Below, in pieces: positions 7,441 through 15,433 of a DNA stretch of 64,000 nucleotides. The position numbers and the translations under genes are program-made. Within the stretch, counting starts at the first letter, position 1, and every line of letters starts with the position of its first letter. The stretch comes from Chitinophaga varians (GTDB lineage: Bacteria; Bacteroidota; Bacteroidia; Chitinophagales; Chitinophagaceae): contig NZ_JABAIA010000003.1 of the NCBI RefSeq assembly GCF_012641275.1, positions 1,607,333 through 1,671,332 on the forward strand, in the 5' to 3' direction. Below the pieces are notes generated by a model. The model did no database searches and was not told the origin of the DNA. It was given only the letters and a program-made list of their open reading frames with translations.

Positions 7441-10128
7441 TCAGCGGTGGAATTTATGGTCTGCCACGGGGAAAAGCAGTGCTACAGGGCATTGCTGCGT
7501 ACCCGGCAACGGCAGCTGGCCATTTTGTGCGGTAAGGATATCACCGGTAAAAACGTTCTTCCATTTTTGCGGCGCATTAGCGGGGAGGGCCAACGGAGCC
7601 AGGTCATGTTTGCCCAGATGTGCGGCCGGCAACAGGGGCGCTACCACTATGCACCAGTCCTGCCGGTATTTACGGGCGTAAGCAATCTGACTGCTCCGTT
7701 CCCCTGCTGTCAGCGGAATATATTCTCCGTGAATAAACAACGAGGTATGTGCATTTCTGAGTTGTAACGCTTTGCTGACCAGGTACAGCTTTTCCTTGCC
7801 TATTGCTGATTTGGCGCCAGCATGTTCTTTCGGCCATCCCGGAGCATGGTCTTCTTCTTGCCATCCTGCCAGCAGTTTACGCCGCAGCGGGTAATTGACC
7901 AGATGGCGGCCATCATTGCTGCCGGCACTAAAGTCCCATAGCTCACATCCCTGATAAATATCCGGTATGCCCGGCGCGGTTATTTTGATGAGTGTTTGTG
8001 CCAGCGAAAAGATATGCGCATGCACGCCCAGTTTTTCTGCCAGCTGGTGCATTCCTTCCATAAAAGCGCTGCCTGGCGACAGTATTTTTTCGATGAACTG
8101 CAGGCAGGCCAGTTCGTAGGCCGTATCCGGCAACAGCCAGCTGCTGTGTACTTTCGCTTCCCGCACCACTTTCAGGAAGGTGGCAGTGATATGGGCCACA
8201 AAATCAGCATCCGCCTCCGCAGAAACAGGCAGACAGGCCAGCACAGCCTGATAGATGAAATATTCGTCGTTCAGGTCCGGTGCGGGCTGTTCTTCGATCA
8301 ATGTGACATGCTCACGGTTCATGGTATGCCAGGCCTGCACCTGTTGAATCCAGATGTCTGGTATGATGGTCAGGGCATTGAGCCGGATGCGGGCATCTTC
8401 TCCCCAGCGGGTGTCATGGGTGGCAGTGGTATTGAGAGAAAAGGGCGAGAGGTACTGCCGCACGGCCATCCGTTCATGAAAACCGTCCAGCGTGCATTTG
8501 TTCAGTACCGGCGAGTCGCCGGCCTCGTTGTGCGACAGCAGTGCATTGTACACGTAGAAAAGTGTTTCCTCCACCCCTTCGCGGTACAGTTGCCCGGCGA
8601 ACTGGGTGATTTTTTTCAGTAGGGTCAGGGCCGCCACGGCCTGTTGTTGTTTTTTATCGGGGTCCCAGAAGGAACGGATCAGCTCCAGCGCCGTACCTGT
8701 TGCCGGATTGCGCAGGATAGCCTCTTCCACGGCCTTGTCCAGCTGCTGCGTATCTGTGAGCGACAATGGCCATCCTTCCGGATAGATACGGTTGGCAGGC
8801 AGGCACACCATAAAATCGCCCATGGCCATTTTAAGCCGGCCTTTGTCTGTTTCCGGGAGCACCAGCTTCAGGCGGAACACCTCCCTCACCAGGTTATCCC
8901 ATTCGCCATTCATGTGTTTCTCCAGCACCAGCTGCTTCTTTCTGCGTGCCAGTTTCGGATACTGCGAGAGATTGGGAAAATGTGCCCGGTAAAAGCGGCC
9001 CAGTTTTTCCATGCCTTCCTCATCAGTCAGCAGCTGGCTTACGCCGGCCAGGAAATCGTAGCCGGTACTCCCCTGCAGCGCCCATCTTTCGGGCAGCGTT
9101 TCATGGCCTGCCAGTATTTTTTCCGCGATGATGTAACAATTATTGCCAAACAGTTCCCGCAGATGATAGATGTATTGCGCCGGGTCCAGCAGCCCGTCGA
9201 TCTGGTCAATACGCAGCCCCTGGATAATGCCTTCCTGGTATAACCGGTGCAGGAAGCCATGGTACTCGTCAAACACTGTTTTGTCTTCCATGCGCAGCGC
9301 GATGTGTTCATTCACCCCGAGAAAACGGCGGTAGTTGATACGAAAATCAGCCTCACTCCTGGCGGTGAAGGTATAATGCTGGAGGTCCAGCAATTCATAC
9401 AGCAGCGGTGTATTGTTGTTGACCAGATGAAGCAACGGCAGGAACGCCTGTTTACGGGGCGGCTTCAGCATGGATTTCATGGCTTCCCAGTCCAGCAGGG
9501 ACCGTCGTTGCAGGACGTTGGCTTTCATTTCCGCAAGCCATTCCTTCACCGGGTCCATTCCAGGTGGCAGGACGCTCAGCAGCCATTTGTAGCTCTGTGC
9601 AGACAATGGCCATGTTTGTGCGCCTGTGGCCAGTCCCAGCCCCTGCCGGTTGTAATTAAGACGGATACCGCCATCGGCCATGGTTTCCCGCAGGTTTTTT
9701 TTCAGGAAAGGCATCATCAGTTTCCCGTGCAGGTCTTTGTCCGGATGGTGCCAGTCGATATCAAAATAGTTGTAGTAAGGCGAGGCGGTGCCTCTTTCCA
9801 GCGCGTCCACGAGGCGGGTGTTATTACAATGGAAGGCCATGTAGTTGGGAACGATATCCTGTATCCAGCTCATGCCGAGCGAGCGGAGTTTGACATGCAG
9901 CTGGCGCATATGGGCGAGGGAGCCTATAGCACTGTTGATTTCACGTGGATTGGTGATATCATAGCCATGCAGGCTTCCGGGCGCCGTTTCGAAAACCGGG
10001 GAGGCATAAATAGTGGTGATACCCAGCTGGTGCAGGTAATCAAGCTGTTTCTCCAGGTCAGTGAAAGTAAAGTCCCTGTTAAATTGTATGCGGTAGGTCG
10101 CTACCGGGGTAAAGAATTCATTCCTCAT
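7441..10128 (-). CDS. treY: Malto-oligosyltrehalose synthase (TreY)
   Basis: An 895-residue GH13 enzyme that converts the reducing-end glucose of maltodextrins to an alpha,alpha-1,1 linkage, giving maltooligosyl-trehalose in the cytoplasm. Family blocks are clear: an N-terminal ATYRIQFNRDFTF start with the GITTIYASPVF block, the nucleophile block GLRIDQIDGLLDP, the acid/base block IIAEKILAGHE and the third-Asp block TATHDTRWGED. All three catalytic acids are present; Gln replaces the usual His in RIDHIDG. I chose ATG 10128 (MRNEFFTPVATYRIQF), which overlaps the end of treZ by 11 nt and fits translational coupling. The product is the substrate of TreZ. Confidence 0.93.
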   Translation of the reverse strand: MRNEFFTPVATYRIQFNRDFTFTDLEKQLDYLHQLGITTIYASPVFETAPGSLHGYDITNPREINSAIGSLAHMRQLHVKLRSLGMSWIQDIVPNYMAFHCNNTRLVDALERGTASPYYNYFDIDWHHPDKDLHGKLMMPFLKKNLRETMADGGIRLNYNRQGLGLATGAQTWPLSAQSYKWLLSVLPPGMDPVKEWLAEMKANVLQRRSLLDWEAMKSMLKPPRKQAFLPLLHLVNNNTPLLYELLDLQHYTFTARSEADFRINYRRFLGVNEHIALRMEDKTVFDEYHGFLHRLYQEGIIQGLRIDQIDGLLDPAQYIYHLRELFGNNCYIIAEKILAGHETLPERWALQGSTGYDFLAGVSQLLTDEEGMEKLGRFYRAHFPNLSQYPKLARRKKQLVLEKHMNGEWDNLVREVFRLKLVLPETDKGRLKMAMGDFMVCLPANRIYPEGWPLSLTDTQQLDKAVEEAILRNPATGTALELIRSFWDPDKKQQQAVAALTLLKKITQFAGQLYREGVEETLFYVYNALLSHNEAGDSPVLNKCTLDGFHERMAVRQYLSPFSLNTTATHDTRWGEDARIRLNALTIIPDIWIQQVQAWHTMNREHVTLIEEQPAPDLNDEYFIYQAVLACLPVSAEADADFVAHITATFLKVVREAKVHSSWLLPDTAYELACLQFIEKILSPGSAFMEGMHQLAEKLGVHAHIFSLAQTLIKITAPGIPDIYQGCELWDFSAGSNDGRHLVNYPLRRKLLAGWQEEDHAPGWPKEHAGAKSAIGKEKLYLVSKALQLRNAHTSLFIHGEYIPLTAGERSSQIAYARKYRQDWCIVVAPLLPAAHLGKHDLAPLALPANAPQKWKNVFTGDILTAQNGQLPLPGTQQCPVALLFPVADHKFHR

Positions 10129-11962
10129 GATGCGCCATTTCATAGACAACAGCCGAGAGGGGCTGCAGCAAAACCGGTTCATTCTCCAATACTTCATCAG
10201 CGGCTTTCACACCTGGACCGTTCCACATTTCATGGGCGGAATCAAATATTTTCTTTAGCGGTGTTGGGGCCATATGATGATAAGTTTGCACTGCCTTATC
10301 AAAATTCAATAGTATCAACACCGTATCCTGTCCGCTGGTTCGTTTCATGACCAGTAAAGGCAGCTCGCCGGCAGGATATATCTGCAGCGCATCTTTGGAG
10401 ACGGCACGCATGGCGGGGCGATGTTTTCTGAAAGCGATCAGGAAACGGTAACAGGCCAGCATGGCAGCGTTAGCAGCTGTTGTAGTGTCCCACTGCAGCC
10501 GGCTGCGCAGGAAGGTATCTTCCAATTGGGGGTCTGGTATAGACTTGCTCGTATTAAAAAAAGCAGAGAACCAACGGCTACGGTTCTTTTTCATAGCTTC
10601 CACCAGATCGGGGTCTCCATAAGACGTAAAAAACAAAAAAGGGGATTTCTCCCCGTATTCTTCTCCCATCAGCAACAAAGGGATAAAGGGGGATAAAATC
10701 ACTGCAGAGGCTGCCAGTTTCAGGGCTTCAAAAGACACCAGTGTGCTAAGCCGTTCTCCCAGCATCCGGTTGCCTGTTTGTTCATGGTTTTGGGAGAAGA
10801 CCACAAAATGCCGGGTGTCGCTGTCTGTCAGCTGGCGGCCAAATTTTCGTTTACGGAACGGGGAATACTGCCCGGTATACACAAAAGCATTGGTAAAGGC
10901 ATATGCCAGATGGGCCAGTTGCCCAAAATCTTCATAGTACCCCTGTGTTTCACCGGTCAGCAGGCTATGCAGGGCATGGTGGAACTCATCGGCCCATTGT
11001 GCAGTAAGGCCGTATCCACCTGCCGCTACGGGGTTGGTGTAACGGGGATCGTTCAGATCGGTGGACGCGATGAGCAGTTTTCGTCTGCCGGTCTGCCGCT
11101 CCAGGTCCTCCACTGCTGCTGACAATTGCCAGGTAAAGTGCTGTGCGCTGTTATCCTGACAGGTATGCAGCGTGTCCAGCCGCAGCCCGTCGATATGAAA
11201 TTCATCCAGCCACATCAGCGCGTTCTGGACGTAAAAGTCACGCACCGGATCACACCAGGCATCGTCAAAATTGATGCCGGCGCCCCAGGGCGTGGAATAT
11301 TTCTCGGTAAAATAAGGGCCATAGTCGGGCTGATAGTTTCCTTCAGCGCCGGAGCGGCAGTAGACCATGTCCAGGATAACGGCCATTCCGAGATGGTGGG
11401 CGGTGTTGACCAGCGCCTTAAAATCATCGGTGGTACCGTAGCGGTTGTGTAACGCAAACGGGTAAACGCCGTCATACCCCCAGTTGCGGTCGCCGGAGAA
11501 CTGGCATACCGGCATCAGCTCTATGGCTGTGATGCCCAGGGCTTCGAGGGCAGGCAGCCGTTCACGGGCTGCCTGAAATGTGCCTTCGGGCGTAAAAGCG
11601 CCTATGTGTATTTCGTAAATAATGAGGTCTTCCGGCGGGAGGCCTTTCCAGTCTTCATCGGTGAAGATAAAGCTGACGGGATTTGTCACGCAGGAAGCGC
11701 GGTGTACCGTACTCTCCTGCCGTCTGGAAGCAGGGTCCGGCCGTTGCAGGTGCTCATCCAGCAGGTAATAGTAGTGCATGCCGTCCGAGACGTCTTGTAC
11801 CGTAACACGCCAGTAGCCGTTGTCTTCCGGGAGGAGCGGATAAGCCACTTCTTCTCCGCCCAGCAGGAGCAGCGTAACACTCTTCCTGAACGGCGCCCAT
11901 ACACAGAAAACACATTCTCCGTTTTCTTTCAGCAATGCTCCTTGTTGATAGCGTGTCATCAT
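10118..11962 (-). CDS. treZ: Malto-oligosyltrehalose trehalohydrolase (TreZ), altered catalytic residues
   Basis: A 614-residue GH13 protein. The N-terminal CVWAPFRKSVTLLLL is the CBM48-like domain, followed by the catalytic barrel (YFTEKYSTPWG, INFDDAWC, IDGLRLDTLH) and a C-terminal beta domain. TreZ releases trehalose from maltooligosyl-trehalose, and the gene overlaps treY, so the pathway assignment is firm. The active site is odd. The nucleophile Asp is present (D263), but the usual acid/base block IAESDLNDPR reads IASTDLNDPR (Ser300 in place of Glu). The QNHDQVGNR block reads QNHEQTGNR (Glu394 in place of Asp). The enzyme may be slow or inactive, or use another residue. The start has two adjacent ATGs (11962 and 11959). 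Confidence 0.9.
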   Translation of the reverse strand: MMTRYQQGALLKENGECVFCVWAPFRKSVTLLLLGGEEVAYPLLPEDNGYWRVTVQDVSDGMHYYYLLDEHLQRPDPASRRQESTVHRASCVTNPVSFIFTDEDWKGLPPEDLIIYEIHIGAFTPEGTFQAARERLPALEALGITAIELMPVCQFSGDRNWGYDGVYPFALHNRYGTTDDFKALVNTAHHLGMAVILDMVYCRSGAEGNYQPDYGPYFTEKYSTPWGAGINFDDAWCDPVRDFYVQNALMWLDEFHIDGLRLDTLHTCQDNSAQHFTWQLSAAVEDLERQTGRRKLLIASTDLNDPRYTNPVAAGGYGLTAQWADEFHHALHSLLTGETQGYYEDFGQLAHLAYAFTNAFVYTGQYSPFRKRKFGRQLTDSDTRHFVVFSQNHEQTGNRMLGERLSTLVSFEALKLAASAVILSPFIPLLLMGEEYGEKSPFLFFTSYGDPDLVEAMKKNRSRWFSAFFNTSKSIPDPQLEDTFLRSRLQWDTTTAANAAMLACYRFLIAFRKHRPAMRAVSKDALQIYPAGELPLLVMKRTSGQDTVLILLNFDKAVQTYHHMAPTPLKKIFDSAHEMWNGPGVKAADEVLENEPVLLQPLSAVVYEMAHHEE

Positions 11963-12030
11963 CTCACCGGTGTTTAAGACAGAAAAATATTTTCACGCCA
12001 ACCCCGTTGAAAAGCAAGGTTACTGTTACA

Positions 12031-12483
12031 CTACACCAATACCGCAGGGAGTAGCGCCCCCATAACCGGCTGAGACAGCGCGGGTTGTTTGGTGCTGACG
12101 GTCTCAAATATCAGCTTTAGTCCGTCACGCAAAGCGTGCAGATTGGAGGGTTTGACCATCCAGTCAGCAGCGCCTATAAATTTCATCCGGGTCATATCTT
12201 CCGGATCAAAAGACGGGGCATAAAAAATAACAGGAACATCCTTTAACAGCGGCGACTGCAGTATTTCTTCCAGTTGACGGGCACCATCAACAGCCAGCCT
12301 GCGGGTGTGCAGGAAAATATAATCGGGTTTCCCCGGCTGCCGGGTGGCATAGGACAACGCATCGGCGGCGTTATCAAAGCAAATACAGGCTTGGGTTACC
12401 TGTAACAGATCGAGTGCAAGAAAAAACTGGTTTCTGTTGTCACGAATGTCATCAATCACAAAGCAGGACATCTTCTGTTTCAT
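12031..12483 (-). CDS. Receiver-like protein lacking the phospho-acceptor Asp
   Basis: A 150-residue stand-alone protein with the fold pattern of a response-regulator receiver domain. The N-terminal acidic pair is present (CFVIDDIRDN), as is the conserved Lys-Pro near the end (WMVKPSN). The position that normally carries the phospho-accepting Asp, in PDYIFLHTRR, is His59. There is no output domain. It may act as a phosphorylation-independent partner, or be non-functional. I chose ATG 12483 (MKQKMSCFVIDD) because the fold begins there; the in-frame ATG at 12528 only adds 15 unrelated residues. No histidine kinase is adjacent. Confidence 0.65.
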   Translation of the reverse strand: MKQKMSCFVIDDIRDNRNQFFLALDLLQVTQACICFDNAADALSYATRQPGKPDYIFLHTRRLAVDGARQLEEILQSPLLKDVPVIFYAPSFDPEDMTRMKFIGAADWMVKPSNLHALRDGLKLIFETVSTKQPALSQPVMGALLPAVLV

Positions 12484-12668
12484 TGTTGCGGATAGTTTAT
12501 TCACATGGTAAACGAAAACGGTTAACAACCGGCAGGTCTCAAAAGAAATGCCGGCGCAAAATTACGGCATAATCACTATGTTATTTTTTTTCCTGTAGAT
12601 AAAAATCCCATTTCGTGTAATGCACGTGTAAAATAATCGCGACGGAGACCCGGCCGGAGGCCGTTAAA

Positions 12669-12712
12669 AACGGAAAATAAAAAACCGGCAGTCATTTTTT
12701 GATGACCCCGGT
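12669..12712 (-). terminator. Terminator after the small membrane-protein gene
   Basis: An imperfect stem, ACCGGCAGTCAT (12684-12695) with ATGACCCCGGT (12702-12712). On the minus strand it is followed by an A-rich plus-strand tract (12669-12683) that gives a U-rich tail. It lies 22 nt after the stop of the gene at 12735-12938. Confidence 0.7.
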
Positions 12713-12734
12713 CATATACGGGATTAAAATCCGG

Positions 12735-12938
12735 TTAACCCATGGCACTGCTATAAACATCTTCCTGTTGTGCCGGATGATGGTTCTGTCCGAATATCTT
12801 TTGTTTCGTATGTACATCATCTTCCAGAACACCGGCAGAGCGGTCAATCATCCTGTCCCTGCTTTTTTTAACCAGATAGATTATCAATCCTGCTGCCGCA
12901 GTGCCTACAAGCGTGGATGCCAACAATATCTTTTTCAT
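12735..12938 (-). CDS. Small single-pass membrane protein, 67 aa
   Basis: A short protein with one N-terminal hydrophobic segment (about residues 3-23, ILLASTLVGTAAAGLIIYLV) bounded by Lys. It is followed by a polar, charged cytoplasmic or periplasmic tail with several Asp, Lys and His. The pattern resembles small YtxH-like membrane proteins, but similarity is only in layout. A terminator follows the gene, which supports it being real. No function can be given. Confidence 0.55.
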   Translation of the reverse strand: MKKILLASTLVGTAAAGLIIYLVKKSRDRMIDRSAGVLEDDVHTKQKIFGQNHHPAQQEDVYSSAMG

Positions 12939-13089
12939 AGTGACGAAGTTTTATTCAGTATCGTTCCGCCAAGAGTTGTGCCACGAAAACCGTCCTGTTC
13001 CGGATTTAACATTTTGCTGGCAAAGAAAAGGGCTGCTCCGTTACAGAGCAACCCCGTCATCAATCATTCCTGAAAAAATTGTCCGGCAC

Positions 13090-13488
13090 TTATTTAATGT
13101 CTGCCCAATAAGTACCATCCTTGTCTTTACCGATAGTTAAAATATTCCCTTTATTCAACTGTTCATTACACCATTTGGCAAATTTCAGTTTGTCTTTGGA
13201 GGAAAAGGAATGCTGCCTGACAGCCAGCAGGTCTGTTCCACTGTTAAGGCTGGCAGGAGAGCTAACGATATAAATGCCCTTTCCCGGCTCGAACGCCAAC
13301 GTGTAGACATGGCCCTGGTTCAATAGTGGTTCATATTGTGCAAGAAATTCTTCCACATCATGAAAATAAACCTGCTGCGGTACAGTAGCTGAAGAAAACG
13401 GGATGATGTGATTTGCCTGCGCCTGGGCAACCATGGTACAGTTAACAAAGGTGCCTCCTATCAGTAAGGAGAATAACAGCTTTTTCAT
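13090..13488 (-). CDS. Secreted hypothetical protein, 132 aa
   Basis: Begins with a clear signal peptide, MKKLLFSLLIGGTFVNC..., with a likely cleavage after AQAQA near residue 26. The mature part is about 105 residues, with a DVEEFLAQYEPLLNQGHVYTLAFEPGKG stretch and no motif I recognise. I chose the ATG at 13488 because the signal peptide starts there; the longer form from 13524 adds a non-signal extension. It is alone on its strand, with 150 nt to the next gene on the left and a divergent gene to the right. Confidence 0.6.
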   Translation of the reverse strand: MKKLLFSLLIGGTFVNCTMVAQAQANHIIPFSSATVPQQVYFHDVEEFLAQYEPLLNQGHVYTLAFEPGKGIYIVSSPASLNSGTDLLAVRQHSFSSKDKLKFAKWCNEQLNKGNILTIGKDKDGTYWADIK

Positions 13489-13801
13489 ATAGGTAACATT
13501 TAGTTTCCTTAAAAATAGAAGCATCTACTGCCACGAAAACACAGGACTGTAGCAATATTGCAGCATACCTCATTTATTTCCGTAACACATCGCGATAGCA
13601 TAACAGCGGCCTTGTACCCAGCGCAGCCGGATAAAATAAAAACCGGGCTTATCCAATACCGACAGGCATGCCTATAGCTTAAACCATTTTCCTGATTTTT
13701 TCAGAACGGGAAGATGGTTTACCGGCAACAGGCATTGCGTTCATGCCAAATTATACTTGTCTGGTAAATATGTACTAAATTGATCCCAATACATTAAACA
13801 T
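13489..13801. other. Divergent intergenic region, 313 nt
   Basis: Lies between the start of the secreted-protein gene on the minus strand and the start of the gene at 13802 on the plus strand, so it should hold both promoters. I see no convincing TAnnTTTG box, no strong hairpin and no small gene in it. Confidence 0.5.
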
Positions 13802-14209
13802 ATGATGGAATATACCGATCTCTCCCCCTCCCTACAGGCCGCTATGGAGAAAGCAGAAAACATCGCCATTGAACAATTACAGTCACTGCGCGACTTTAAT
13901 CCGTTTATCCTTTGCGGGGAGTCACTCGATAAAATTGAACGCATACAAAGCCGGGAGACCGATGAAATGTTCGAAATGGCGGAAGAAATCATCGGGGAAA
14001 TGGACGACAGTGAAACAACCGTACTGACCTATCCTGACACTATCATGCTAAACGATGGTACCTTCCATGCCATTGTTTGCCAGATTTACAATGTGGATGA
14101 AGACTTTGGTTATAGTTTTGGGCAGATATACCGTATCGACGCGGGCAAAATCAATTTTCTGAACAAACGGGTGTTCCTTGGTGAGGTGAGGAACCTGTTG
14201 GTTTTTTGA
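13802..14209 (+). CDS. Hypothetical acidic protein, 135 aa
   Basis: A soluble acidic protein. The N-terminal half is helical and rich in Glu (AMEKAENIAIEQLQSL, MFEMAEEIIGEMDD), and the C-terminal half looks like beta strands (HAIVCQIYNVDEDFGYSFGQIYRI). The size and acidity resemble immunity-type or SMI1-like small proteins, but no toxin gene is adjacent, so no role is assigned. Two adjacent ATGs (13802 and 13805) could serve as the start. The following gene begins 63 nt after the stop on the same strand. Confidence 0.55.
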   Translation: MMEYTDLSPSLQAAMEKAENIAIEQLQSLRDFNPFILCGESLDKIERIQSRETDEMFEMAEEIIGEMDDSETTVLTYPDTIMLNDGTFHAIVCQIYNVDEDFGYSFGQIYRIDAGKINFLNKRVFLGEVRNLLVF

Positions 14210-14272
14210 GTCATTGCTACGAATACGGTAACATTTTTGTGGTTGATTTCTTCACATCAAACAGCGACTGTC

Positions 14273-14671
14273 ATGGTACGTGAATCCCATAAGAGCCTGA
14301 TTGAAAAAGGCCTTCAACTGGAAAAGGAAGGCGAACCGGAAAAGGCCATTCAGCTTTACCTGGACGTAGTGAAGAAAGACCATCTGAACGCAGCAGCCTA
14401 CAACCGGTTGATGGTCCTCTACAGAAAACAAAAAGCACCGCGTAAGGAAATCGCCATCATCAATGAGGCGATAAAGGCTTATGAGGACAATGTGAAAGCC
14501 GAACAATCAACCTGGTCGAAAAAGAACAGGAAAGCCGCCAGCATCAGCAGGGAGCTGGTAAAGGCCCTGGGCCTGGTCGATAAGAAAGGAGCGCCAGTAA
14601 ATCAACCTGCACAAATTGTTACCTGGAAGAAACGTAAAGAAAATGTCAGTAAAAAATTAGCCCATCAGTAA
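14273..14671 (+). CDS. Small helical TPR-like protein
   Basis: A 132-residue, Lys/Glu-rich helical protein. Residues about 5-60 look like one and a half tetratricopeptide repeats (GLQLEKEGEPEKAIQLYLDVV, then HLNAAAYNRLMVLYRKQK). The rest is a basic helical tail (STWSKKNRKAASI, TWKKRKENVSKKL). It is probably a protein-interaction module. I chose ATG 14273 (MVRESHKSLIEKG) over the in-frame ATG at 14237, because the helical repeat begins there and the extension is unlike it. It converges with the LytTR regulator gene, with only 9 nt between the stops. Confidence 0.6.
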   Translation: MVRESHKSLIEKGLQLEKEGEPEKAIQLYLDVVKKDHLNAAAYNRLMVLYRKQKAPRKEIAIINEAIKAYEDNVKAEQSTWSKKNRKAASISRELVKALGLVDKKGAPVNQPAQIVTWKKRKENVSKKLAHQ

Positions 14672-14680
14672 ACAGGTATT

Positions 14681-15433
14681 TCACCGAAGCACGTCAAACG
14701 CCCGCATAAAATCATCGAAGTAACGGCGGCTGAACAATACGGAGCGCCCGTCTTCCAGAACAATTTCATTGTCCGTGAGGTTTACCTTTGCCACTTCCCG
14801 GATATTGACAATATAATTGCGGTGCACTCTTACGAAACGAATAGCCGGCAACCTGCCCAGGATAAGCTTCAGGGGTTGTTGCACCAGGTATTTTTCCCTG
14901 CTGCACACGATCTTGCTGTATTTACCTTCCACTTCGATGTATAGTATATCGTCCAGGGATATTTTAGCCAGCATATTTCCTCTTTTAATAAAAAAGATGT
15001 CCTGCAACATAACGGTACTCTTCTCTTCCATCGCGAACATTCCTGCCGGCGCGCCGGCAAACTTCTCTACTGCCAGTTCGATAGCATATTGCAGTTCCAG
15101 TTCGTTGAAGGGCTTCAGCAGATAGCTGAAAGGCGCTGTGAGCCTTGCCGCCTCAAAGGTATTACGGTCGGCGGCGCTGGTCAGGAAGATGAAAGGTTTC
15201 CGGGTATCATCATCATCACTGATCTGCGTGGCAAAAGTGATTCCGTCTTTTCTTCCCTGTAAAAAAATATCGATGATCACCAGGTCGGGCTGTATGGCAT
15301 GGAACAGCCGCAATGCTTCCTGCAGTGAGTTGGCGATGCCACCCACTTCATAGCCGTGGTCCAGCAACATGCCTTCCAGCAGGCAGGCGTCCTGCCTATC
15401 ATCTTCGATGATCAATATTTTTGCTCCTTTCAT
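14681..15433 (-). CDS. LytTR-family response regulator
   Basis: A 250-residue response regulator. Residues 1-120 form a receiver domain with the acidic pair in ILIIEDDRQD, the phospho-acceptor Asp in DLVIIDIFLQG and the Lys in YLLKPFNELE. A linker is followed by a C-terminal LytTR DNA-binding domain (about 145-245) with LDDILYIEVEGKYSKI and IRFVRVHRNYIVNI. It acts in the cytoplasm to bind promoter DNA once phosphorylated. The 4-nt overlap with the upstream histidine-kinase gene shows a two-gene operon and makes that kinase the likely phosphodonor. Confidence 0.9.
   Translation of the reverse strand: MKGAKILIIEDDRQDACLLEGMLLDHGYEVGGIANSLQEALRLFHAIQPDLVIIDIFLQGRKDGITFATQISDDDDTRKPFIFLTSAADRNTFEAARLTAPFSYLLKPFNELELQYAIELAVEKFAGAPAGMFAMEEKSTVMLQDIFFIKRGNMLAKISLDDILYIEVEGKYSKIVCSREKYLVQQPLKLILGRLPAIRFVRVHRNYIVNIREVAKVNLTDNEIVLEDGRSVLFSRRYFDDFMRAFDVLR

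Noticed and set aside
12699..13073. A 124-aa plus-strand frame opposite the small membrane-protein gene.
   Set aside because: It has no motif, runs through the neighbouring terminator, and the minus strand has a better gene.
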